NCBI RefSeq assembly: GCF_003751085.1 | Contig: NZ_RJJY01000001.1 | Coordinates: 3,410,001 to 3,474,000 of the forward strand | DNA from: Micromonospora sp. Llam0 | GTDB lineage: Bacteria > Actinomycetota > Actinomycetes > Mycobacteriales > Micromonosporaceae | DNA: 64,000 nucleotides | Direction of reading: 5' to 3' | Shown: positions 42,844-50,926 of the stretch, in pieces | Layout of the letters: every line of letters begins with the position of its first letter | Numbering within the stretch: the first letter of the stretch is position 1 | Position numbers and translations under genes: made by a program | Notes under the pieces: model-generated | What the model was told of the DNA's origin: nothing | Databases searched by the model: none | The model's input: the letters and a program-made list of their open reading frames with translations, nothing else

Positions 42844-43704
42844 TCAGGCGCAGATCGCCTGGATCGCCAGACCATCGGTGGGCACACCGGTCAGCGTGAG
42901 GTTGACGGTGCTGAGACCGGCGTTCGGGTAGAGCGAGCTCAGGAAGGTCTGCCCGGAGGCGCCGGGTCCGGTGGCCGCGCCGACCGAGTGCACGTCCTCG
43001 CCGGACGGGCAGGAGTCACTGGCCGAGGCGACCCCGGTCTGCACCGACCCTTCGGCCGCCGCCCCCACCGGGTTCGCGCAGATGGCGTACGCGGTGACCC
43101 GCCAGTTGCCCGAGTAGGCGCCGTCCTCGGCGGCGGCGGCCCGGGCGATGTCCAACGGCCCGGAGGCACGGGACATCTGCAGGCCGACGTTGCCGAATCC
43201 GCCTCCGGTGACGCTCGCCCCGGTGCCGATCACCCGCTGGCTGCCCGAGCAGCCCGCAGCGGTGCTGCGGGTCGGCGACGAGGAGTAGGTGGAGTTGCCG
43301 GGGACGATGATGTAGCCGGGCACCGAGCCCGCCGGTGCGCAGATGGCGTACCCCTCCAGCGCCCAGTTGCCGCTGACGCCGCCCGGCGGTTCGTCCGCCC
43401 ACACTTCGTACCGGTCGGTCTGGCCGGGGCCGCTGACCGGCTGTAGGGCGCTGAGTCGGATCGACCCGGCGGCCGGGCCGGTCACCCGGGCCCCGCCACC
43501 GATCACCCGGGTGTCGCCCGGGCACTCGGCGGCCCGGAACTTCGGTGACTGTGAGTTCGTCGCGGTGGCCAGGTGGGTGGTCCGGAACAGGCCGCTGACC
43601 GCAGCCGCCGGCGCGGTCGCGACGAGTTGGGCGGCCGCACCGATGGTCAGGGTGGCGAGCAGCGCCGCCACGCGCAGACCGGTGCGACGGTGTTTCGTGT
43701 TCAT
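42844..43704 (-). CDS. Hypothetical secreted protein with internal repeats
   Basis: A 286-residue protein with a clear Sec signal peptide (about 1-35, ending APAAA). The mature part contains three related units of about 75 residues. Each has a cysteine-bearing opening with Gly-rich consensus (AECPGDTRVIGGGARVTG, AGCSGSQRVIGTGASVTG, DSCPSGEDVHSVGAATG) and a closing YAICA/QAICA strand (EGYAICAPAG, TAYAICANPV, AIQAICA). Conserved cysteines suggest one disulfide per unit. I recognise no named family. ATG 43704 has GAGGAG upstream, and the gene is divergent from the SARP regulator by 134 bp, which may control it. Confidence 0.8.
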   Translation of the reverse strand: MNTKHRRTGLRVAALLATLTIGAAAQLVATAPAAAVSGLFRTTHLATATNSQSPKFRAAECPGDTRVIGGGARVTGPAAGSIRLSALQPVSGPGQTDRYEVWADEPPGGVSGNWALEGYAICAPAGSVPGYIIVPGNSTYSSSPTRSTAAGCSGSQRVIGTGASVTGGGFGNVGLQMSRASGPLDIARAAAAEDGAYSGNWRVTAYAICANPVGAAAEGSVQTGVASASDSCPSGEDVHSVGAATGPGASGQTFLSSLYPNAGLSTVNLTLTGVPTDGLAIQAICA

Positions 43705-43838
43705 CGCTCCTCTTTTCGGATTGATCGGGATGACTGGCGTGTGCCGTCGATCCAGACAGTGACCGGTGGACCTTCGGAGATGTTTCGGCAGTCGTTAAAT
43801 AGGCTGCTCAGCCGCGAAACGCGGAGCATCCTGCAGAG

Positions 43839-46721
43839 GTGGACACTGCGCGGGTGCGAGTCGAGCTGCTGGTCCTCGGTGAGGTGACGGTGCGGGTCGA
43901 CGGGGTCGACCTCGACCTGGGGCACGCCCGGCAGCGCTGCGTGCTGGCCGCGCTGCTGGTCGACGCGAACCGGCTGGTGCCCACCGACCGGCTGCTGGAC
44001 CGGGTCTGGGGCGACCGGCAACCGCAGCGGGCCCGCAACGCGCTCGCCGGCTACCTGTCCCGGCTGCGGCAGGTGCTGGCCCCGGCCGAGCCGGTGCGGA
44101 TCGTCCGCCGGTCCGGCGGCTACCTGCTGCAGGTCGACCCGGCCCTGGTCGATCTGCAGCTGTTCGGTCAGCTGGTCCGGCGGGCCAGGGCCGGCACGAC
44201 CGCCGCGCGGACCGGCGGGACGTCGGCGACCGTCGACGATCCGACGGCGCTGCTGGCCCGGGCGTTGTCGCTGTGGCGCGGTACGCCGTTCGGCACCTTG
44301 GAGTCGGCCTGGCTCGACACGGTACGCACCGCGCTGGCCGCCGACCGGCTCGCCGCCCGACTGGACCTGGTCGACCTGCGGTTGGCCGCCGGTGGGCACG
44401 GCGATCTGCTCGGCGAGTTGACCTCGCTGGCCGCCGAGCATCCGCTGGACGAGCGGATCGCCGGTCAGTTGATGCGGGCGCTGTACGGGGCCGGCCGGCA
44501 GGCCGAGGCGCTGCGGCACTACCAGGTGGTCCGTACTCGGCTCGCCGATGAACTGGGCACCGACCCGGCGGCGGCGCTGCGGCAGACGTACCACCGGATC
44601 CTGACCGCGGACCCGGCACTGGGGACGGCGGCCGCACTCCCGGAGGCCGCCGCACCCCCGGAGGCGGCTCTGACTCCGGCCCCGCGCGCAGCGCCGGCGG
44701 CGGCCGACGTACCGCGTCAACTGCCGGCCGCACCGATTGCCTTCACCGGCCGGGTCGCCGCGCTGGTCGAGTTGGACGCGTTGCCGGTCGACGACCCGGG
44801 TCAGCCGCCGCTGGCGGTGGTGTCCGGCACCGCCGGGGTCGGCAAGAGCAGCCTGGTGCTGCACTGGGCGCGCCGCAGCGTCGACCGGTTCCCCGATGGA
44901 CAGTTGTACGTGAATCTGCGCGGCTTCGATCCGGCCGGCGCGGCGCTAGACCCCGCCGAGGTGGTACGCGGGTTCCTGGCCACGCTCGGGGTCGCGCCGC
45001 AGCGGGTGCCGATCGGGCTGGCCGCGCAGACCGCCCACTACCGCAGCCTGGTCGCCGGCCGGCGGATGCTGATCGTGTTGGACAACGCCCGCGACGCCGA
45101 ACAGGTCCGCCCGTTGCTGCCCGGCGCGCCGGGCTGCGTCACCGTGGTGACCAGCCGGGGCCAGCTGGGCGGTCTGGTCGCCGTGGACGGGGCCCGGCCG
45201 GTCGCCCTCGACCTGTTCACCGACGCCGAGGCGCGGCGGTTCCTCGCCCGGCGGCTGGGGCCGGCGAGGGTGCGGGCGGAGCCGGCCGCCGCACAGCAGA
45301 TCGTCGACCGGTGTGCCCGGCTGCCGCTGGCACTGGCGGTCGCGGCGGCGCGGGTGGTGGTGAACCGGACGGTCACCCTCACCGACCTGGCCGGTGAGCT
45401 GACCGAGGTTGGTGCCGGACTCGACGCGTTCGACGGTGGCGACCCGGCGGCCGACGTACGGGCGGTGTTCTCCTGGTCGTACCGGGCGCTCGACCCGGCC
45501 GCCGCCGGACTGTTCCGGCTGATCGGGCTGCATCCCGGGCCGGAGCTGACGGTGCCGGCGGTGGCGAGCCTGGCCGGTGAAACGGTGCCTGCCGCCCGGC
45601 GGCTGCTGGCCGTGCTGACCCGCGCCAGCCTGGTCAGCGAGCACTCGCCGGGACGGTACGTGCTGCACGACCTGCTGCGGGCGTACGCTGCCGAGCTGGC
45701 CGAGGCGCAGGAGCCGGCGGCGCGGCGGCGGGCCGCGACCCGGCGGCTGCTCGACCACCTGCTGCACACCGCGTACGCCGCCGACCGGCTGCTCTACCCG
45801 CACCGGGACCCGATCCTGCTGGACTGCCCGGTGTCCGGGGTGGTGGTGCCGGCGTTGGCCGACGGCGCGGCGGCGATGCGGTGGCTGGTGGCCGAGCACC
45901 GGGTACTGCTCGGTGCGGTCGATCTGGCGGCCTGCGAGCGCTGGGACCGGCACGCCTGGGAGCTGGCCTGGAGCCTGACCAGCTACGTCAACCTGCGGGC
46001 GCTGTGGCACGACCAGCTGACCGTGCAGGGTGCCGCGTTGCCGTCGGCGGTGCGACTGGGCGACCGGGCGGCGCAGGCGCATCTGCACCGCAACCTGGGT
46101 CGGGCGTTGACCCAGTTGGACCGCACCGGCGAGGCCGCCGGGCACCTGACGCAGGCCCTGGAGCTGTTCGTCGCCGTCGGGGACCGGGCCAACCAGGCGC
46201 AGACCAACGTCAACTTCGCCCGGGTACGGGAGCGGCAGGGCCGCGACGCCGACGCCCTCGACTACGATCTGCGGTCGCTGGAGCTGTACCGGCAGGCCGG
46301 TCACCTGACCGGGCAGGCGCGGGCGATGAACAACATCGCCTGGACCCGGATCCGGCTCGGCGAGCCCGACCAGGCCCGCGAGCTGTGCCGGCAGGCCCTG
46401 GCCATCAACACCGAGCTCGGCAACCGGCACGGGGCGGCCACCAACTGGCGTACCGCCGGTTGCGCCGAGGCGGCGGCGGCTGAGCATCGCGCGGCGGTCG
46501 ACTGCCACGAGCGGGCGTTGCGGCTGTTCCGCGCGATCGGTGACCGGGGCGGTGAGGCGGAGACCCTGGTCGGCCTCGGCGACGCCCGGTACGCCTGCGG
46601 CGAGGTCGACGCGGCCCGGGGCGACTGGGCGGCGGCACTGGTGCTGTTGGAGCGGGCCGGCCACCCGGACGCCGCCGCCGTCCGCACCCGGCTGGCGCAT
46701 CCGGCAACGTCGCTGCGCTGA
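43839..46721 (+). CDS. SARP/AfsR-type regulator: winged helix, BTAD, NB-ARC and TPR
   Basis: A 960-residue STAND-class regulator. An OmpR-type winged helix (about 8-95) and a bacterial transcriptional activation domain (about 100-250) form the SARP part. The NTPase begins near 300 with the Walker A motif GTAGVGKSSLV at about 328 and Walker B-type RRMLIVLDNARDAEQV. After a winged-helix section (RYVLHDLLRAYAAELAE) the C-terminus has TPR repeats (NLGRALTQLDRTGEAAGHLT and ATNWRTAGCAEAAAAEHRAA). AfsR-like proteins activate secondary metabolism or development in response to phosphorylation or ligand. GTG 43839 is used; a GTG at 43854 begins at the first conserved strand. No biosynthetic cluster is visible beside it. 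Confidence 0.92.
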   Translation: MDTARVRVELLVLGEVTVRVDGVDLDLGHARQRCVLAALLVDANRLVPTDRLLDRVWGDRQPQRARNALAGYLSRLRQVLAPAEPVRIVRRSGGYLLQVDPALVDLQLFGQLVRRARAGTTAARTGGTSATVDDPTALLARALSLWRGTPFGTLESAWLDTVRTALAADRLAARLDLVDLRLAAGGHGDLLGELTSLAAEHPLDERIAGQLMRALYGAGRQAEALRHYQVVRTRLADELGTDPAAALRQTYHRILTADPALGTAAALPEAAAPPEAALTPAPRAAPAAADVPRQLPAAPIAFTGRVAALVELDALPVDDPGQPPLAVVSGTAGVGKSSLVLHWARRSVDRFPDGQLYVNLRGFDPAGAALDPAEVVRGFLATLGVAPQRVPIGLAAQTAHYRSLVAGRRMLIVLDNARDAEQVRPLLPGAPGCVTVVTSRGQLGGLVAVDGARPVALDLFTDAEARRFLARRLGPARVRAEPAAAQQIVDRCARLPLALAVAAARVVVNRTVTLTDLAGELTEVGAGLDAFDGGDPAADVRAVFSWSYRALDPAAAGLFRLIGLHPGPELTVPAVASLAGETVPAARRLLAVLTRASLVSEHSPGRYVLHDLLRAYAAELAEAQEPAARRRAATRRLLDHLLHTAYAADRLLYPHRDPILLDCPVSGVVVPALADGAAAMRWLVAEHRVLLGAVDLAACERWDRHAWELAWSLTSYVNLRALWHDQLTVQGAALPSAVRLGDRAAQAHLHRNLGRALTQLDRTGEAAGHLTQALELFVAVGDRANQAQTNVNFARVRERQGRDADALDYDLRSLELYRQAGHLTGQARAMNNIAWTRIRLGEPDQARELCRQALAINTELGNRHGAATNWRTAGCAEAAAAEHRAAVDCHERALRLFRAIGDRGGEAETLVGLGDARYACGEVDAARGDWAAALVLLERAGHPDAAAVRTRLAHPATSLR

Positions 46722-46768
46722 ACCGCAGGGACGGGTGCGCCCGCCATCGCTCCGCACGAAGCGGGTCG

Positions 46769-46803
46769 TTGACACCGGGCTGCCGCGAAAGTTAGCGTTA
46801 ACA
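46769..46803 (+). promoter_or_regulatory. Promoter with overlapping LacI-like operator before GH95
   Basis: TTGACA (46769-46774) and TAGCGT (46793-46798) are spaced by 18 bp. The -10 lies inside AGTTAGCGTTAACA (46790-46803), whose GTTA/TAAC arms match the TGTTAGCGCTAACA-type operators of actinobacterial LacI repressors. A repressor bound there would block the promoter. The site is 85 bp upstream of the GH95 start. Confidence 0.6.
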
Positions 46804-46887
46804 ACGATCTGTTTCGATGGAATATCGGCGGCCGGGGCAACGTGCCCGAGGCCAACCGCCCGGTACGGACCCCTCTGGAGAACCGCG

Positions 46888-49719
46888 ATGTCTGAAGTGA
46901 CCAGACGAAAACTCCTCACCGCCGGAGCGGCCGGTGCGGGTGCCGTCCTGTTGCCCGCCGGGTGGACCGCCATCGCCCGCGCCCAACCGGCGACGCCACC
47001 GCAGGTCTTCGCAGCCGACGACATGGCGCTCTGGTACGACGAACCCGCCGGCACCGACTGGCTGCGCGCGTTGCCGGTGGGCAACGGCCGACTCGGTGCC
47101 ATGGTCTTCGGCAACGTCGACACCGACCGGCTCCAGCTCAACGAGGACACCGTCTGGGCCGGCGGCCCCTACGACTCCGCCAACCCGCGCGGCGCCGGCG
47201 CGCTGGCCGAGATCCGCCGGCTGGTCTTCGCCGAGCAGTGGAGCCAGGCGCAGAACCTGATCAACCAGACGATGATGGGCTCGCCGGGCGGACAGCTGGC
47301 CTACCAGCCGGTCGGCAACCTGCGGCTCGCCTTCGGCTCGGCCAGCGGCATGTCCCAGTACGACCGTACGCTCGACCTCACCACGGCCACCGTCACCACC
47401 ACGTACCTGCTGGGTGGCGTGCGGTACCGACGGGAGGTGTTCGCCAGCGCACCGGACCAGGTGATCGTGGTACGGCTGACCGCCGACCGGGCCAACGCGA
47501 TCACGTTCGACGCCACCTTCGACAGCCCGCAGCGCAGCTCCGTCTCCAGCCCGAACGCGACGACGATCGCGCTCGACGGCATCTCCGGCAACATGGAGGG
47601 GGTCACCGGCTCGGTGCGTTTCCTCGCCCTGACCACCGCCGTCGCCACCGGCGGCACGGTCAGCAGCTCCGGGGGCACCCTGCGGGTGTCCGGCGCGACC
47701 AGCGTCACGCTGCTGATCTCGATCGGATCCAGTTACGTCGACTTCCGCTCCGTCGACGGCGACTATCAGGGCATCGCCCGCCGCCACCTCGACGCCGCCC
47801 GTACCGTCGGTTTCGATCAGCTGCGCAGCCGGCACCTGGCCGACTACCAGGCGCTGTTCGACCGGGTGTCGATCGACCTGGGCCGCACGGCGGCGGCGGA
47901 CCAGCCGACCGACGTGCGGATCGCCCAGCACGCGAGCGTCGACGACCCGCAGTTCTCCGCGCTGCTGTTCCAGTACGGCCGCTACCTGCTGATCTCGTCG
48001 TCGCGGCCGGGCAGTCAGCCGGCGAACCTGCAGGGCGTCTGGAACGACTCGATGACCCCGCCGTGGGACTCGAAGTACACGATCAACGCCAACCTGCCGA
48101 TGAACTACTGGCCGGCCGACACGACGAACCTCTCCGAGTGTTTCCTGCCGGTCTTCGACATGGTCCGGGACCTGGCGGTCAGCGGCGCGCGGACCGCGCA
48201 GGCCCAGTACGGCGCGGGTGGCTGGGTGACGCACCACAACACCGACGGGTGGCGGGGCTCCTCGGTGGTCGACGGCGCGTTCTGGGGCATGTGGCCCACC
48301 GGTGGCGCGTGGCTGGCCACCCTCGTCTGGGAGCACTACCGGTTCACCGGCGACGTCACGTTCCTGCAGACCAACTACCCGGCGATGAAGGGTGCCGCCC
48401 AGTTCTTCCTCGACACCCTGGTCACCCATCCGAACCTGGGTTACCTGGTCACCAACCCGTCGAACTCCCCCGAGATCGCCCACCACGGCGACGCCAGCGT
48501 CTGCGCCGGACCCACCATGGACAATCAGATCCTGCGGGACCTGTTCGAGGGGGTCGCCCGGGCCAGCGAGGTCCTCGGCGTGGATCCGAGTCTGCGGACC
48601 CAGGTCCGGGCGGCCCGCGACCGGCTGGCGCCGATGCGGATCGGCTCCCGGGGCAACGTCCAGGAGTGGCTGGCCGACTGGGTCGAGCCGGAGCGCAACC
48701 ACCGGCACGTCTCGCACCTCTACGGACTGCACCCCAGCAACCAGATCACCCGGCGGGACACACCCCAGTTGTTCGAGGCCGCCCGCCGGACCCTGGAGAT
48801 CCGGGGCGACGACGGCACCGGCTGGTCACTGGCCTGGAAAATCAACTTCTGGGCCCGGTTGGAGGACGCCGCCCGCGCCCACAAGCTGCTGCGCGACCTG
48901 GTCCGCACCGACCGGCTGGCGCCGAACATGTTCGACCTGCACCCGCCGTTCCAGATCGACGGGAACTTCGGCGCCACCTCCGGGATCGCCGAGATGCTGC
49001 TGCAGAGCCACAACGGGGAGCTGTACCTGCTGCCGGCGCTGCCCACCGCCTGGCCGACCGGGCAGGTCACCGGGCTGCGGGGTCGCGGCGGCTACACCGT
49101 GGCGATGGTGTGGCGCGACGGCCGGGCCGACGAGTTCCACGTCCGTGCAGACCGCGACGGCACCGTACGGCTGCGGGCCCGGCTGTTCACCGGCAGCTTC
49201 ACCGTCACCGACGTCGACGACGGCAGCACGCCGGGCACCACCCGGCCGGAGACCGACGTCGTCCAGTTCGCCGGCCGCGCCGGACGCACCTACCGCCTCG
49301 CCCGTCCCGGCGTGTCGCCGACACCGACACCGACCCTGTCGGCCAGCCCGTCCCCGTCGATCTCGCCGACTCCGACCCTGTCCCCGACCCCGAGTCCGAG
49401 CAGTTCTCCCCCGCCGTCCGGGGCCCGGGCGACCTACGCGGTCACCGGGTCGTGGCCCGGCGGTTTCCAGGGCGAGGTGACCGTGACCGCCGGCGCCGCG
49501 CCGATCCAGGGCTGGACCGTCACCTGGACCTTCCCCAACGGTCAGGTCATCAACCAGATGTGGAGCGGCGCCCACACCCAGAGCGGAGCGGCCGTACGGG
49601 TCACCAACGTGTCCTACAACGGATCGCTGCCGGCCGGCGGCTCGACCACCTTCGGGTTCCTCGCCAGCGTCGGCGGGACGAACAACCCACCGACCGACCT
49701 GGTCTGCACGACCACCTGA
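46888..49719 (+). CDS. Tat-exported GH95 alpha-L-fucosidase with C-terminal CBM2
   Basis: A 943-residue enzyme. The signal VTRRKLLTAGAAGAG has the twin-arginine motif. The GH95 body (about 42-800) opens with LPVGNGRLGAMVFGNV and contains INANLPMNYWPADTTNL (the asparagine pair), NPSNSPEI (catalytic Glu region) and FQIDGNFGATSGIAEMLLQS (catalytic Asp), the key regions of GH95 fucosidases. These cleave alpha-1,2-L-fucose, or alpha-L-galactose, as on xyloglucan side chains. A Ser/Pro/Thr linker (about 800-845) joins a CBM2 (846-943; WPGGF, GWTVTWTFPNGQ and VTNVSYNGSL are diagnostic). The CBM2 starts with Ala where a Cys normally stands, so its usual disulfide is missing. ATG 46888 has GGAGA upstream. 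Confidence 0.93.
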   Translation: MSEVTRRKLLTAGAAGAGAVLLPAGWTAIARAQPATPPQVFAADDMALWYDEPAGTDWLRALPVGNGRLGAMVFGNVDTDRLQLNEDTVWAGGPYDSANPRGAGALAEIRRLVFAEQWSQAQNLINQTMMGSPGGQLAYQPVGNLRLAFGSASGMSQYDRTLDLTTATVTTTYLLGGVRYRREVFASAPDQVIVVRLTADRANAITFDATFDSPQRSSVSSPNATTIALDGISGNMEGVTGSVRFLALTTAVATGGTVSSSGGTLRVSGATSVTLLISIGSSYVDFRSVDGDYQGIARRHLDAARTVGFDQLRSRHLADYQALFDRVSIDLGRTAAADQPTDVRIAQHASVDDPQFSALLFQYGRYLLISSSRPGSQPANLQGVWNDSMTPPWDSKYTINANLPMNYWPADTTNLSECFLPVFDMVRDLAVSGARTAQAQYGAGGWVTHHNTDGWRGSSVVDGAFWGMWPTGGAWLATLVWEHYRFTGDVTFLQTNYPAMKGAAQFFLDTLVTHPNLGYLVTNPSNSPEIAHHGDASVCAGPTMDNQILRDLFEGVARASEVLGVDPSLRTQVRAARDRLAPMRIGSRGNVQEWLADWVEPERNHRHVSHLYGLHPSNQITRRDTPQLFEAARRTLEIRGDDGTGWSLAWKINFWARLEDAARAHKLLRDLVRTDRLAPNMFDLHPPFQIDGNFGATSGIAEMLLQSHNGELYLLPALPTAWPTGQVTGLRGRGGYTVAMVWRDGRADEFHVRADRDGTVRLRARLFTGSFTVTDVDDGSTPGTTRPETDVVQFAGRAGRTYRLARPGVSPTPTPTLSASPSPSISPTPTLSPTPSPSSSPPPSGARATYAVTGSWPGGFQGEVTVTAGAAPIQGWTVTWTFPNGQVINQMWSGAHTQSGAAVRVTNVSYNGSLPAGGSTTFGFLASVGGTNNPPTDLVCTTT

Positions 49720-49730
49720 GGTCATCCGCC

Positions 49731-49762
49731 GGTGCGTCGCCAGGTGCGCCTGGCGACGCACC
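49731..49762 (+). terminator. Terminator of the GH95 gene
   Basis: GGTGCGTCGCCAGG (49731-49744) pairs perfectly with CCTGGCGACGCACC (49749-49762) around a TGCG tetraloop, 11 bp after the GH95 stop. Confidence 0.85.
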
Positions 49763-49777
49763 GGGCGGCCATGCCGG

Positions 49778-49892
49778 TCAGCGCAGCGGCTGGGCGCCGA
49801 TGACGGACAACAGGTGCAGCTTGTCGTGGCTTTCGCTGCCGGGGATGGCGGTGTAGACCAGCAGCGAGTGGGCCTGGCCGGGGTCGACCAGC
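49778..49892 (-). pseudogene. 3' remnant of an XRE/MmyB-type transcriptional regulator
   Basis: The frame reads LVDPGQAHSLLVYTAIPGSE then SHDKLHLLSVIGAQPLR and stops at 49778. The pattern LLVYTAIPGSESHDKLHLL is the characteristic end of MmyB-like ligand-binding domains (normally about 280 residues with an N-terminal helix-turn-helix). Everything upstream is absent: beyond about 49892 the sequence changes to the head of the SDR remnant on the other strand. About 38 residues remain, so the gene is dead. Confidence 0.7.
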
Positions 49893-50261
49893 CGTGCCGA
49901 GCGCTGGGGCATCACCAGCAACCTGTCCCACCCCGGGGTGGCCCCGACCAGCCTGCTCGCCGCCCGCCCGGAGGTCGGTCGCAGCAAGGACACCCCGCAG
50001 GTACGGCTGATCCGTGCCCTGTCGGCCCGGGGCGTCCTGCTCGGCACCGTCGAGACGGCGGCCCTGCCGGCGCTGCTCGCGGCGACGGCCCCGGACGCGA
50101 AAGGCGGTGTGCTGTACGGGCCCAGCGGCCCGGGCAACCTGGTCGGCCCGCCGGTCGAGCACCGGACCTTCACCCCGCTGCTCACCGAGGACGCCGCCCG
50201 GGTGTGGCAGGTCTCGGAGCAGCTCACCCGGACCTCGATCCCGGCCGACAGTCTGACGTGA
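49890..50261 (+). pseudogene. 3' remnant of a short-chain dehydrogenase (SDR)
   Basis: From about 49890 the frame reads SRAERWGITSNLSHPGVAPT, SLLAARPEVGRSKDTPQVRL and GVLYGPSGPGNLVGPPVEHR, matching the C-terminal third of actinobacterial NAD(P)-dependent SDR oxidoreductases. The Rossmann nucleotide-binding motif and catalytic Tyr-x3-Lys are missing. A GTG at 49938 could still start a 107-residue product, but it would be inactive. The stop is at 50259-50261. SDR genes of this type are often divergent from MmyB regulators, and here both 5' halves are gone. Confidence 0.75.
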
Positions 50262-50284
50262 ATCCTCAGATCGAAGCTGGTCGG

Positions 50285-50926
50285 TCAGAGTTCGTCGGTG
50301 GTGATCAGCCCGTCCTGCAGGGCCCGGGCCACCAGGGCGGCCTTGGTCGGCGCGTCCCGGCCGACGTTGGCGTACTTGACGCGGACCCGTTCCAGGCAGG
50401 AGTTGACCCGGTGCACGGTCAGGCGCAGCCGGTTGGCGACCATCTCCTTGGACTCGGAGTGAAACCACTCGATCAGCACCTGCTGCTCACGCGGGGACAG
50501 CCGGGGACGTTGGGAACCCTCGTCGGTGCCGAAGGCGCCGGCCAGGGCCGGCGGGGTGTACGGCGTACCGGCCGCGGCGGCGGTGATCGCGGCCACCAGG
50601 TGTTCCTCGCCCTCGGCCTTGGTCAGATAGGTGAAAGCACCGACGTCGAGGGCGGTGAGGGCGCTGTCCCGGTCGTCACGCATGCTGTAGACGACGACCT
50701 GACGGCCCGCGTCGACGAGCCGCTTGAGATCGCCGTAGGCCGGGCCGGTGACGTCGAGCTGCAGGTCAAGGACGACGACGTCGGCGCTCGCCCCTGGGTC
50801 GAGCCAGGCGACGGCGACGGTCGGGCCGGCGGCGACGACCGTGATCGGCGGATCGGCCAGGGCACACCAGGCGCGCACCCCGGCGACGACGACGGGGTGG
50901 TCGTCTACGACTACCGCAGTGATCAT
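50285..50926 (-). CDS. LuxR/NarL-like response regulator
   Basis: A 213-residue protein. The receiver domain (about 1-120) has the acidic pair and phospho-acceptor (AVVVDDHP, then VVVLDLQLD with the central Asp) and the Thr/Lys end (YLTKAEGEEH). The helix-turn-helix (about 145-210) opens with LSPREQQVLIEWFHSESKEM, and the recognition helix contains LTVHRVNSCLERVRVKY. This is LuxR-like but with an unusual recognition sequence. The ATG overlaps the sensor-kinase stop by four bases (ATGA), so the pair is co-translated. Confidence 0.9.
   Translation of the reverse strand: MITAVVVDDHPVVVAGVRAWCALADPPITVVAAGPTVAVAWLDPGASADVVVLDLQLDVTGPAYGDLKRLVDAGRQVVVYSMRDDRDSALTALDVGAFTYLTKAEGEEHLVAAITAAAAGTPYTPPALAGAFGTDEGSQRPRLSPREQQVLIEWFHSESKEMVANRLRLTVHRVNSCLERVRVKYANVGRDAPTKAALVARALQDGLITTDEL

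Noticed and set aside
43839..46721. Biosynthetic gene cluster around the SARP regulator
   Set aside because: Flanking genes encode a secreted repeat protein and a fucosidase; no synthase or tailoring genes are present.
44946..47150. Long - strand open frame opposite the SARP and GH95 genes
   Set aside because: It spans two real genes and an intergenic region on the opposite strand and has no motif.
49938..50261. Intact small gene for the SDR remnant
   Set aside because: A GTG start is possible, but the product lacks the nucleotide-binding and catalytic motifs, so it is called a pseudogene.
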